A DNA stretch of 5,492 bases from Thermaceae bacterium. GTDB lineage: Bacteria; Deinococcota; Deinococci; Deinococcales; Marinithermaceae. The stretch covers positions 1 through 5,492 of the forward strand of contig JALVWZ010000434.1 of assembly GCA_027023115.1 (NCBI GenBank), written 5' to 3'. The notes beneath the pieces were generated by a model. It was not told where the DNA came from, made no database searches, and saw only the letters and a program-made list of their open reading frames with translations. The translations under genes and the position numbers were made by a program. Of this stretch, positions 1 to 5,457 are shown piece by piece (the stretch's first letter is position 1; every line of letters starts with the position of its first letter).

Positions 1-340
1 GGGAGCCGACTTTGCCCGCCTGGCGATGGACTACTCCGAAGATAAAATTTCCGGCGCCCGTGGCGGCGAGGTGGGCTGCGTACCCCCCGACAAGGTGGTG
101 CCCGAATACGAGGCGGCCATGAGGCGCCTGCAGCCGGGAGAGTACACCCATCAGCCGGTGCGCACCAAGTTTGGTTGGCACGTCATCTTGCTGACCAAGC
201 ACGTTCCCGCCGAGGAAATACGCTACCCCGAGGCCTGGCGGCAGATTCACGACGAGATAGAAGGCGAGGCGCTCGATCTTTACATCAAGAACCTGGTGCG
301 GCGCGCGCACCCGCAGATTTACCTCGACCGCGTGCAGTAA
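1..340 (+). CDS. Parvulin-type peptidyl-prolyl cis-trans isomerase (PpiC/PrsA/SurA-like), C-terminal fragment
   Basis: This is the 3' end of a gene that begins before the window; the first full codon is at position 2 and 113 residues remain. The fragment reads as a parvulin (rotamase) domain: FARLAMDYSED, then ARGGEVG, a VPEYEAAMRRLQPGE stretch equivalent to the family's 'vPeFe.A.f.LkpGe', and FGWHVILL, which carries the conserved active-site histidine (codon 179-181). The position that is Cys113 in Pin1 is Asp here, as in many PrsA/SurA-type enzymes. After the domain come about 45 residues of charged, probably helical sequence (PAEEIRYPEAW to the end), typical of PrsA/SurA-like foldases whose C-terminal helix packs on the N-terminal chaperone domain. 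Such proteins usually act outside the cytoplasmic membrane, but the signal region is not in the window. The gene stops three bases before queG. The family is clear; the exact subtype (PrsA, SurA, PpiD) is not. Confidence 0.9.
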   Translation, partial: GADFARLAMDYSEDKISGARGGEVGCVPPDKVVPEYEAAMRRLQPGEYTHQPVRTKFGWHVILLTKHVPAEEIRYPEAWRQIHDEIEGEALDLYIKNLVRRAHPQIYLDRVQ

Positions 341-343
341 CCG

Positions 344-1438
344 ATGAACCCCCTTGAGGAAATAACCCACGCCGCCCGCCGGCGTGGGTTTTTCGTTTAC
401 CCGGCGCCGCCGGAACTGCCCCGGGCGGAAAAAGCGGCATTCTGTTCCTGGCTGGCCGGCGGCGCTCACGCCGGCATGACCTGGTTGGAGCGTGACGTGG
501 CGCAGAGACTGGAACCGCGCCGGCGCTTTCCCTGGCTGCGTGGGGTGCTGGTACTGGCCGCGCCCTACGCTTCCGAGCCGCCGCCCAAGCCGCTCGGAGG
601 GTTGCGACTGGGCAAGGTGGCGCGCTACGCCTGGGTGCGCGACTATCACCTATGGATAGAGCCCCGGTTGCGCGAGCTGGAAAAGCTGTGCCAGAAGCTC
701 GGGGGCGAGTGCCGCGGGTACGTAGATCACGGGCCGGTGCTCGAGCGGGCCTACGCGGCCCTTTCCGGCGCCGGCTGGCTGGGCCGCAACGGCCTGTGGC
801 TGACCGAGCAGGCCGGCAGTTACCAGTACCTGGCGGTCTTGCTCACTTCCTGGCCGGTGGAGCCAAAAGCGCCCCACCCCTACCGCTGCGGCAGTTGCCG
901 CGCCTGCGTGCAAAACTGCCCTACCAAGGCGATCGGGCCGGGCGGTCTGGTGGACGCCCGCCGCTGCCTGAGCTACTGGACCATCGAACACCGCGGCCTG
1001 CTGCCGCTTTGGCTTTGGGACTATCTGGGCGACTGGCTCTTTGGCTGTGACGACTGCCAGACCGTCTGCCCCTGGAACGGCAAACGACCGGCGGCAGCGG
1101 CCGCTCCGGAGCCCGAGCCGGAGCTGGTCTGGCCCGACCTACGCAGCTTTTTCGAGCTTTCCAACCGCGCTTTCGCCCGCCGCTACGCTGGCAGCGCTTT
1201 CTTGCGTAGCGGCCGGGCGGTGCTGGCCCGCAACGCTTTGGTGGTGCTGGCGGGGCGCCATCCCGAGGAACTCGTGGATCTTCTGCCGCAAGCGCTGGCC
1301 GACCCCAGCGCCAAGGTGCGGGCCACCGCTGCGGTCGCCGCCGCCCGCCTGGGCCGCTTGGACGAGGCCGAACGCGCGCTGGCGGGGTTGGACGAGAGTG
1401 GGAGGGCCTACGTGCGCGCCGCCCTCGATTCTTCTTGA
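344..1438 (+). CDS. queG: Epoxyqueuosine reductase QueG
   Basis: QueG is the cobalamin- and iron-sulfur-dependent enzyme that reduces epoxyqueuosine to queuosine at the wobble position of GUN-anticodon tRNAs, the last step of queuosine synthesis, in the cytoplasm. The 364 residues match the family from end to end. An N-terminal region includes ARYAWVRDYH (93-102). The catalytic-acid motif VDHGPVLER contains Asp128 and is followed by GWLGRNGLW. Two [4Fe-4S] clusters are provided by C182, C185, C188, C192P, by C208 in ARRCLSYWTIEHRG, and by C235, C238, C242P in CDDCQTVCPWN. An Ala/Pro/Glu-rich linker (249-260) precedes a HEAT-like helical tail (about 288-345). All eight cluster cysteines are present, so the enzyme should be active. 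The ATG at 344 is supported because residues 10-50 align with the family N-terminus and no other ATG, GTG or TTG occurs in frame before Met45. No Shine-Dalgarno is visible, so re-initiation from the isomerase gene is likely. A terminator-like hairpin lies in codons 7-18. Confidence 0.96.
   Translation: MNPLEEITHAARRRGFFVYPAPPELPRAEKAAFCSWLAGGAHAGMTWLERDVAQRLEPRRRFPWLRGVLVLAAPYASEPPPKPLGGLRLGKVARYAWVRDYHLWIEPRLRELEKLCQKLGGECRGYVDHGPVLERAYAALSGAGWLGRNGLWLTEQAGSYQYLAVLLTSWPVEPKAPHPYRCGSCRACVQNCPTKAIGPGGLVDARRCLSYWTIEHRGLLPLWLWDYLGDWLFGCDDCQTVCPWNGKRPAAAAAPEPEPELVWPDLRSFFELSNRAFARRYAGSAFLRSGRAVLARNALVVLAGRHPEELVDLLPQALADPSAKVRATAAVAAARLGRLDEAERALAGLDESGRAYVRAALDSS
364..393 (+). terminator. Intrinsic terminator-like hairpin inside the 5' end of queG
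   Basis: An 11-bp perfect stem, AACCCACGCCG (364-374) with CGGCGTGGGTT (380-390), closes a 5-base loop, and five T residues (389-393) run from its 3' base, followed by CGTTT. Stem, loop and T-tract all fit a rho-independent terminator. It begins 24 bases after the isomerase stop codon and lies wholly within queG codons 7-18. It may terminate the isomerase transcript, with read-through depending on queG translation; that function is inferred. Confidence 0.72.
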
Positions 1439-1448
1439 AGGAATGTCC

Positions 1449-2162
1449 TCAGTCTTCCGTTTCGGGCAGGTAGCCGTTGCGCAGCACCTCGGCAACCACC
1501 GGCGGCAACTCCCAGGCCTGGACGTCGAAGAGGGTCTGGCCAAAGTCGTAGGCCAGCTTGAGCACCTCCACCTTCACGCCGTCGCTGGTAATCTCCAGCA
1601 CCATGGCGTCGGCCCCTGGCTCGCCGCCTAGGGTCATCCCCACCGAGCCAGGGTCTATCAGCCAGTAGTCGCCCACCTGGCGGTGAAACGGTATGTGGCT
1701 GCCGCCGGTTATTAGGATGGTGCTGCCAAGGCGCTCGAACACCGGCAAGAGCTCAGCGGTGGGTTTGCTGAGCGGAAAGCGCTTTTCGGGCTGGTAGGGG
1801 TAGCCGTGAAAGCCGCGCAGGCGGCCAAAAGGGGTGCGCATGCGATAGGTGACCGGCAGTGAACGCAGCCAGTGCAGGTCGTCTTCGGTAACCTGACCGC
1901 GGGTCCACTCGATGATCTCTTCGGCCACGCCTTCGCGCTCCGTTTTGGCGAAGGGGAACGCTAAGTTGGCGTCGGCCGCGCCCAGGGTACAGTTGAGCCT
2001 GCTTTCTCGCAGGCGGCTAATGACCTCGTGCGGGTGCGGGCCGTAGCCAACTACGTCGCCGGTGCAGAGCATGAACTCTATCTCTCGTTCGGCAAAGGCT
2101 TCCAGCGCCGCCTCCAGCGCCGGCAGATTTGCGTGGATATCGGATATCAGCCCTAGGCGCAT
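1449..2162 (-). CDS. Calcineurin-like metallophosphoesterase family protein with degenerate metal-site motifs
   Basis: This 237-residue protein has the calcineurin-like (YfcE/MJ0936-type) phosphodiesterase layout. SDIHANLPALEA (7-18) supplies the first metal ligands D8 and H10, and GDVVGYGPHPHEVI (35-48) supplies the bridging ligand D36. FHG (118-120) matches the conserved 'HG' His. The two other signatures are altered: the usual GNH[D/E] is GAAD (61-64), losing the metal-binding Asn and the catalytic His, and the usual GH[T/S]H is GGSH (153-156), losing the first His. LIDPGSVG (168-175) is the usual family motif. The start is well placed because the first strand leads straight into DIHAN at residue 8. 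No signal peptide is seen, so it is probably cytoplasmic. It converges on queG with a 10-base gap and is divergent from lnt. The substrate is unknown. It may be a single-metal enzyme, a binding protein, or a homologue losing activity; the intact frame argues against a pseudogene. Confidence 0.88.
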   Translation of the reverse strand: MRLGLISDIHANLPALEAALEAFAEREIEFMLCTGDVVGYGPHPHEVISRLRESRLNCTLGAADANLAFPFAKTEREGVAEEIIEWTRGQVTEDDLHWLRSLPVTYRMRTPFGRLRGFHGYPYQPEKRFPLSKPTAELLPVFERLGSTILITGGSHIPFHRQVGDYWLIDPGSVGMTLGGEPGADAMVLEITSDGVKVEVLKLAYDFGQTLFDVQAWELPPVVAEVLRNGYLPETED

Positions 2163-2168
2163 AGGCCT

Positions 2169-2174
2169 AGTTTA
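2169..2174 (-). promoter_or_regulatory. Candidate -10 box for a leaderless phosphoesterase mRNA
   Basis: On the minus strand the start codon is preceded by TAAACT, then six bases (AGGCCT), then ATG. If transcription begins at the A of ATG, the box occupies -12 to -7, the ideal spacing for a leaderless transcript. No convincing -35 hexamer is seen 16-18 bases upstream. The AGG in the spacer is at best a weak Shine-Dalgarno. Confidence 0.45.
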
Positions 2175-2219
2175 CGCAAAAAAGAGTTTCATGAGTGGAT
2201 ATTTTGCACACCACGTCGT

Positions 2220-2225
2220 TAGCTT
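2220..2225 (+). promoter_or_regulatory. Candidate -10 box upstream of lnt
   Basis: TAGCTT matches the TANNNT -10 form and ends five bases before the lnt ATG, which allows a transcript starting at or within a base of the start codon. The AGGG at 2226-2229 is only one base from the ATG, too close to act as a normal Shine-Dalgarno. The -35 region is not recognisable. It lies in the 68-base divergent spacer shared with the phosphoesterase promoter. Confidence 0.35.
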
Positions 2226-2230
2226 AGGGT

Positions 2231-3580
2231 ATGGCCGAGTTCTTGCTTGGCGCTTTGCTGGCGTTTACCCAGCCCCCATTTCCGTTGGGCTGGTTGGCGC
2301 CACAGCCGCTGGCCTTCTTGCTGACGCGTTTTGCGGGCCGCCGCGGCGCGGCGGCGGCCTTTTGGGCCGGTTTGGGTTACTGGGGGGTACATCTGGCCTG
2401 GTTGCCGAGCAGCTTTGCGCTAATGTTCGGCCCCTTGGGGGTGCTACCCTTCGTGCCGCTGGTGCTCGTCGAGGCGGCTCTCTGGGCCTTGCTGGTAAGG
2501 TATTTTGGCCGTCGCGGCCTGGCGTTGATAGGCGGCTGGCTGCTCCTCGACTTTCTGCTGGCCCACCTGGGGGCGCTGGCTTTTCCCTGGGGAGACCTGG
2601 GCTACGCGCTTACCGCCGCGCCCGGGCGTATGCTGGCCGCCTTGGGTGGGATGCCGCTTTTGTCACTGACGGTTTTGCTAACGGCTTGGGCTCTCAAAGA
2701 GGGGCGTTACTGGGTGCTCCTGCTTTGGCTGATGCTTTGGGTGGCGCCGTTGCCGGCTCAACCCGCCGGGTCCGTGGCCGTTTTAGTGCAGGGTTCTATA
2801 AACCCTCTGGCCAAGGTGCGGGGGGCGGTGTCGCCGCAGCAGGTCTACGAGAACCTCAGCCAAGAAGCCCTGCGCGAGCACCCCGAAGCGCGGTTGGTCG
2901 TCTGGCCCGAAACCGCCGTGCCGCGTCTGCCGGCGGACGTTGCCGGTTGGCTCGGCGGGCGCGACCTGCTGGCTGGGGTGGCGGCGTATGACCGCGGCTA
3001 CCGCAACCGCGTGGTCTGGATCCACGAGGGCGCTTTTGCGGGCAGCTACGACAAGGTAATGCTGGTGCCCTTTGGCGAGTCCTTTCCCTGGCGGCGCGAG
3101 CTGGGCTGGCTCTACGGGTTCTTTTTCAACGCCTTCGGTCTGGGCAACCTGCTCGACATGACCCCCGGAGCCAGCATTCAACCACTCGGCCCCTACGGCG
3201 CTTACGTATGTTACGAGTCGGTCTTTCCGCATGTAGCGAGGACGCTGGCGCGCCTGGGCGCCGAGCTGCTGGTCAACGTCAGCAACGACGCCTGGTTCGG
3301 TCCCACTTTTGGGGTGCGACAGCACTTCGAGATGGGGCGGCTGCGGGCGGTGGAAACGGGCCGTTGGCTGTTGCGGGCCGGCAACGACGGCATTACCGCC
3401 TCGATAGATCCTTACGGGCGCGTGGTTGCCGAGCTGCCGCGCGGCGAGCGGGGCTATTTGCTGGCTCCCTATTCGTTGCGGTCGCGTAACACGCCTTACG
3501 TGCTTTGGGGGGACGTACCAATGCTGCTGGTGGCGCTGGGTCTGGCCGTCCTTGGGCGGGCGCGGCGGCGTTATTTCTGA
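2231..3580 (+). CDS. lnt: Apolipoprotein N-acyltransferase Lnt
   Basis: Lnt transfers an acyl chain from phospholipid to the amino group of the lipid-modified cysteine of apolipoproteins, the third step of lipoprotein maturation, on the outer face of the cytoplasmic membrane. The N-terminal 175 residues are strongly hydrophobic, with about six membrane segments (roughly 5-32, 40-57, 64-90, 95-118, 133-153 and 157-173). A nitrilase-like catalytic domain follows (about 180-415), then a last hydrophobic helix (about 428-442). The catalytic triad is visible: Glu227 in VVWPETAVP, Lys275 in YDKVMLVPFGESFPW, and Cys327 in VCYESVFP. LVNVSNDAWFG (347-357) is a hallmark of the family. At 449 residues it is shorter than the E. 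coli protein (about 512) but lacks no domain. Lnt implies diderm-type, triacylated lipoproteins. No terminator is seen between lnt and purH. Codons 36-45 contain a GC-rich hairpin, listed separately. Confidence 0.95.
   Translation: MAEFLLGALLAFTQPPFPLGWLAPQPLAFLLTRFAGRRGAAAAFWAGLGYWGVHLAWLPSSFALMFGPLGVLPFVPLVLVEAALWALLVRYFGRRGLALIGGWLLLDFLLAHLGALAFPWGDLGYALTAAPGRMLAALGGMPLLSLTVLLTAWALKEGRYWVLLLWLMLWVAPLPAQPAGSVAVLVQGSINPLAKVRGAVSPQQVYENLSQEALREHPEARLVVWPETAVPRLPADVAGWLGGRDLLAGVAAYDRGYRNRVVWIHEGAFAGSYDKVMLVPFGESFPWRRELGWLYGFFFNAFGLGNLLDMTPGASIQPLGPYGAYVCYESVFPHVARTLARLGAELLVNVSNDAWFGPTFGVRQHFEMGRLRAVETGRWLLRAGNDGITASIDPYGRVVAELPRGERGYLLAPYSLRSRNTPYVLWGDVPMLLVALGLAVLGRARRRYF
2336..2363 (+). other. 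GC-only hairpin followed by TTTT within lnt
   Basis: GGCCGCCGC (2336-2344) and GCGGCGGCC (2351-2359) form a 9-bp perfect stem around a 6-base loop, followed by four T residues and then GGG. It lies about 105 bases into lnt and encodes part of an Arg/Gly/Ala-rich loop (GRRGAAAAFW). It resembles a weak intrinsic terminator, but GC-rich coding sequence can produce such stems by chance. Confidence 0.35.
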
Positions 3581-3610
3581 ATAAATATACCGCCGGGCGG
3601 CCAGCGGCGT

Positions 3611-3616
3611 TAGAAT
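3611..3616 (+). promoter_or_regulatory. -10 box for a leaderless purH mRNA
   Basis: TAGAAT matches the TATAAT consensus at five of six positions. Exactly six bases (GCCGTC) separate it from the purH ATG, so it occupies -12 to -7 if transcription starts at the A of ATG. No Shine-Dalgarno precedes the start. An AT-rich stretch (ATAAATATA, 3581-3589) lies upstream, but no TTGACA-like -35 is present at 16-18 bases. This is the strongest of the three promoter candidates in the window. Confidence 0.6.
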
Positions 3617-3622
3617 GCCGTC

Positions 3623-5134
3623 ATGCGCGCACTCCTTTCCGTTTCCGACAAGACCGGTTTGCTCGAGTTCGCCCGCGGCCTGGCCAACCTTGGCTTCGAG
3701 CTGATTTCCACCGGCGGGACCGCCCGCCACCTCCGCGATGGAGGTTTGGCGGTCAAGCCCGTCGAGGAGATAACCGGCTTTCCCGAGGTGCTGGCGGGCC
3801 GGGTCAAGACGCTGCACCCGCACGTTCACGCCGGCGTGCTGGCCCGAGAAGACCAGCTAGATGAGCTAGCGGCGCTACGGATAGAACCCCTCGACCTGGT
3901 GGCGGTCAACCTCTACCCGTTCGCAGAAACCGTGGCTGCGGGAGCGGAGCCTGCGGAAGCCCTCGAGCAGATAGACATTGGCGGCCCCACGCTGCTGCGG
4001 GCGGCGGCCAAGAACCACCAGCGCGTCTGGGTGGTGGCCCGCCCCGAAGACTATCCGGAAGTGCTGGCGGCGTTGCGGGCCGGAGGCGCCGAGGCGGCGG
4101 CCCTGCGCGAGCGTCTGGCGGCGCGGGCCTTTGCTCATACGGCGGCTTATGACGCGGCCATAGCGGGGTGGTTCGCGGAGCGCCTCGAGGGCCGGTTCCC
4201 GGAGAGGCGGTTTTTCGCGCTCGAGAAAAAAGCCGACCTGCGCTACGGCGAAAACCCCCACCAGCAAGCGGCTCTCTACGCCTTGCGGGGCGAGGAGGGC
4301 CCTTTGCTGCAAGCGCGGCAGCTGGCCGGTAAGCCGATGAGCTTCAACAACTACGGCGACGCCGAAGCTGCCTGGAACCTGGTGAGCGCCTTCGACGAGC
4401 CGGCGGCGGTGGCCATGAAGCACCAAAACCCCTGCGGCGTCGGCGTAGCCGGCGAGCTGGTGACGGCCTTTCAGAAGGCCTACGACGCCGACCCGGTCAG
4501 CATCTTCGGCGGCATCGTGGCCCTTAACCGCCCCCTCGACGCGGCCACGGCGGCCAAGCTGAAGCCGCTCTTCCTGGAGGTGCTGCTGGCGCCGGACTAC
4601 GAGCCGGAAGCGCTGGAGCTGCTGGCGCGCAAGAAGAACCTGCGCGTCCTCCAGGTTCCCATGCGCGCCGCCGGCGACTACCTGGACGTGCGCCGCCTGC
4701 GCGGCGGTTTGCTGCTGCAAGACGCGGACGTGGCCCCCCTCGAAGAAGAAAAGCTGAAGGTGGTCACCAAGGCGGCTCCCAGCCCTTCCGAATGGCGAGA
4801 CCTGCGCTTTGCCTGGAAGGTGGTGCGGGCGCTGCGCTCCAACGCCATCAGCGTGGCCAAAGACGGGCAGACCCTGGGCGCGGGGATGGGGCAGACCAGC
4901 CGGATAGACGCCGCCCGCCACGCCCTCGACCAGGCCGGCGAGGCGGCGCACGGAGCGGTACTGGCGTCGGACGCCTTCTTCCCCTTCGACGACGTGGTAA
5001 AGCTGGCCGCCGAGCGCGGCATCAGGGCCATCATCCAGCCGGGCGGCTCCAAGCGCGACGCCGACTCGATAGCCGCCGCCGACGCAGCGGGTATAGCCAT
5101 GGTCTTTACCGGGTTGAGGGTCTTCCGCCACTAG
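3623..5134 (+). CDS. purH: Bifunctional AICAR formyltransferase / IMP cyclohydrolase PurH
   Basis: PurH carries out the last two steps of de novo purine synthesis in the cytoplasm: formylation of AICAR with 10-formyltetrahydrofolate, then ring closure to IMP. The N-terminal MGS-like cyclohydrolase domain (about 1-135) shows LLSVSDKTG, STGGTARHL, GRVKTLHP (Lys62), VAVNLYPF (Tyr98), IDIGGPTLLRAAAKNH (Asp118, Lys130); these match the cyclohydrolase residues Lys66, Tyr104, Asp125 and Lys137 of the human enzyme. The transformylase domain carries LRYGENPHQQAALY, AMKHQNPCG with the catalytic Lys266-His267 pair, DADPVSIFGGIVALNR, SNAISVAK, and ends with the family's usual FRH. At 503 residues it is full length and intact. 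It starts 42 bases after lnt but has its own leaderless-type -10 box, so it is probably an independent unit, possibly also reached by read-through from lnt. No T-rich terminator follows the stop codon directly. Confidence 0.98.
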   Translation: MRALLSVSDKTGLLEFARGLANLGFELISTGGTARHLRDGGLAVKPVEEITGFPEVLAGRVKTLHPHVHAGVLAREDQLDELAALRIEPLDLVAVNLYPFAETVAAGAEPAEALEQIDIGGPTLLRAAAKNHQRVWVVARPEDYPEVLAALRAGGAEAAALRERLAARAFAHTAAYDAAIAGWFAERLEGRFPERRFFALEKKADLRYGENPHQQAALYALRGEEGPLLQARQLAGKPMSFNNYGDAEAAWNLVSAFDEPAAVAMKHQNPCGVGVAGELVTAFQKAYDADPVSIFGGIVALNRPLDAATAAKLKPLFLEVLLAPDYEPEALELLARKKNLRVLQVPMRAAGDYLDVRRLRGGLLLQDADVAPLEEEKLKVVTKAAPSPSEWRDLRFAWKVVRALRSNAISVAKDGQTLGAGMGQTSRIDAARHALDQAGEAAHGAVLASDAFFPFDDVVKLAAERGIRAIIQPGGSKRDADSIAAADAAGIAMVFTGLRVFRH

Positions 5135-5193
5135 CTGTAAGGTTCGAACACGTTATTCACGCCCTTCCCGTCGCCACGTGCCTTACTTCGTCA

Positions 5194-5209
5194 CCCAGCG
5201 AAAGCTGGG
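5194..5209. repeat. Left-end hairpin with GAAA tetraloop
   Basis: CCCAGC (5194-5199), GAAA (5200-5203) and GCTGGG (5204-5209) form a 6-bp perfect stem with a stable GNRA-type loop. It sits immediately inside the left end of the inverted-repeat element. There is no T-tract after it, so a terminator role is unlikely. Confidence 0.6.
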
Positions 5210-5324
5210 GTCCAGGACCGTGTCAGAGGTCGGGGTTCGAGCGCTGCTTCGTCACCGTTCTTGTTTGCTCGTCACCATTGCCTCTTACGACACGTGCGAG
5301 CGACGGAGACTGAGCCGGTCTGGA

Positions 5325-5357
5325 CCAGCCCCGCGAGCACAAGGCTCGCTTGGCTGG
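5325..5357. repeat. Right-end hairpin of the inverted-repeat element
   Basis: CCAGCC (5325-5330) pairs with GGCTGG (5352-5357) and GCGAGC (5333-5338) pairs with GCTCGC (5344-5349), giving 12 base pairs interrupted by one CC/TT internal loop around the 5-base loop ACAAG. The CCAGC core echoes the left-end hairpin, so the two ends look like diverged versions of one motif. Confidence 0.6.
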
Positions 5358-5369
5358 AATGACGAAATA

Positions 5370-5411
5370 ACGGCTTCTGGCCTGTGGCTTGTAGCTTGTG
5401 GCTCGTGGCGC
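5370..5411. repeat. 7-base tandem repeat array, consensus GTGGCTT
   Basis: Successive 7-base units from 5377 read CTGGCCT, GTGGCTT, GTAGCTT, GTGGCTC, GTGGCGC; a weaker unit, ACGGCTT, precedes them at 5370-5376. The array directly abuts the inverted-repeat element. Arrays of 7-base units are known as STRR-type repeats in cyanobacteria and also occur in other bacteria; no function can be read from the sequence. Confidence 0.65.
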
Positions 5412-5426
5412 ATCATCTCGTCGTAG

Positions 5427-5448
5427 GGGCGGACCCGTGTGTCCGCCC
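5427..5448. repeat. 8-bp perfect palindrome between the two tandem arrays
   Basis: GGGCGGAC (5427-5434) and GTCCGCCC (5441-5448) flank a 6-base loop (CCGTGT); the stem can extend by a G-T and an A-T pair at its base. It is preceded by GTAG and followed by TTT then GGG. The GTAGGGGC-type start and GC-rich stem resemble a common class of dispersed intergenic palindromes. It could act as a weak terminator for purH, but the T-tract is short. Confidence 0.5.
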
Positions 5449-5457
5449 TTTGGGTAG

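Larger units (their letters stand above)
5183..5370. repeat. Nested inverted-repeat (MITE-like or palindromic repeat) element, about 188 bp
   Basis: The ends are inverted copies: TTACTTCGTCA (5183-5193) against the complement of TGACGAAATAA (5360-5370), 10 of 11 matching. Further inside, GGTCCAGGACCG (5209-5220) pairs with CGGTCTGGACC (5316-5326) with one bulged base. Then CGTGTC plus AGAGG (5219-5229) pairs with CCTCT plus GACACG (5281-5294) around a 3-base bulge, and CGAGC (5238-5242) pairs with GCTCG (5267-5271). Each end also carries its own hairpin, at 5194-5209 and 5325-5357. No transposase and no clear target-site duplication are seen. The layout fits a short non-autonomous palindromic element, or a structured RNA in the purH 3' region. 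Confidence 0.6.

Noticed and set aside
1430..1460. Bidirectional terminator between the convergent queG and phosphoesterase genes
   Set aside because: The 10-base gap and its flanks show no stem longer than about 4 bp and no suitable T-tract.
2137..2150. Direct repeat GGATATCGGATATC
   Set aside because: It encodes the conserved SDIH region of the phosphoesterase, so the repeat is explained by the codons used.
2062..2991. A 309-codon plus-strand frame spanning the divergent spacer
   Set aside because: It overlaps both the phosphoesterase and lnt, and its translation is low-complexity Gly/Arg/Ala. It is inconsistent with either real gene.
3718..3754. Hairpin in early purH codons (ACCTCC/GGAGGT with a GC outer stem)
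   Set aside because: It is stable but has no T-tract and no alternative antiterminator pairing or known purine-riboswitch features; probably a by-product of GC-rich coding sequence.
2783..3829. A 348-codon minus-strand frame across lnt and the start of purH
   Set aside because: It crosses two well-identified genes and their promoter spacer and has no recognisable domain; it is a GC-bias shadow.
3875..5131. A 418-codon open frame on the minus strand opposite purH
   Set aside because: It is antisense to an unmistakable purH. GC-rich codon bias produces such long antisense frames, and its translation (rich in Gly, Arg, Gln and His) shows no family motif.
5143..5245. tRNA-like GGTTCGAA and GGTTCGAG strings suggesting a T-arm
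   Set aside because: Neither string (near 5141 and 5235) is flanked by a 5-bp T-stem, and no acceptor or anticodon arm can be placed around it.
5178..5426. Possible small proteins in the spacer after purH
   Set aside because: The frames are made mostly of repeat sequence, with no ribosome site, -10 box or conserved motif.
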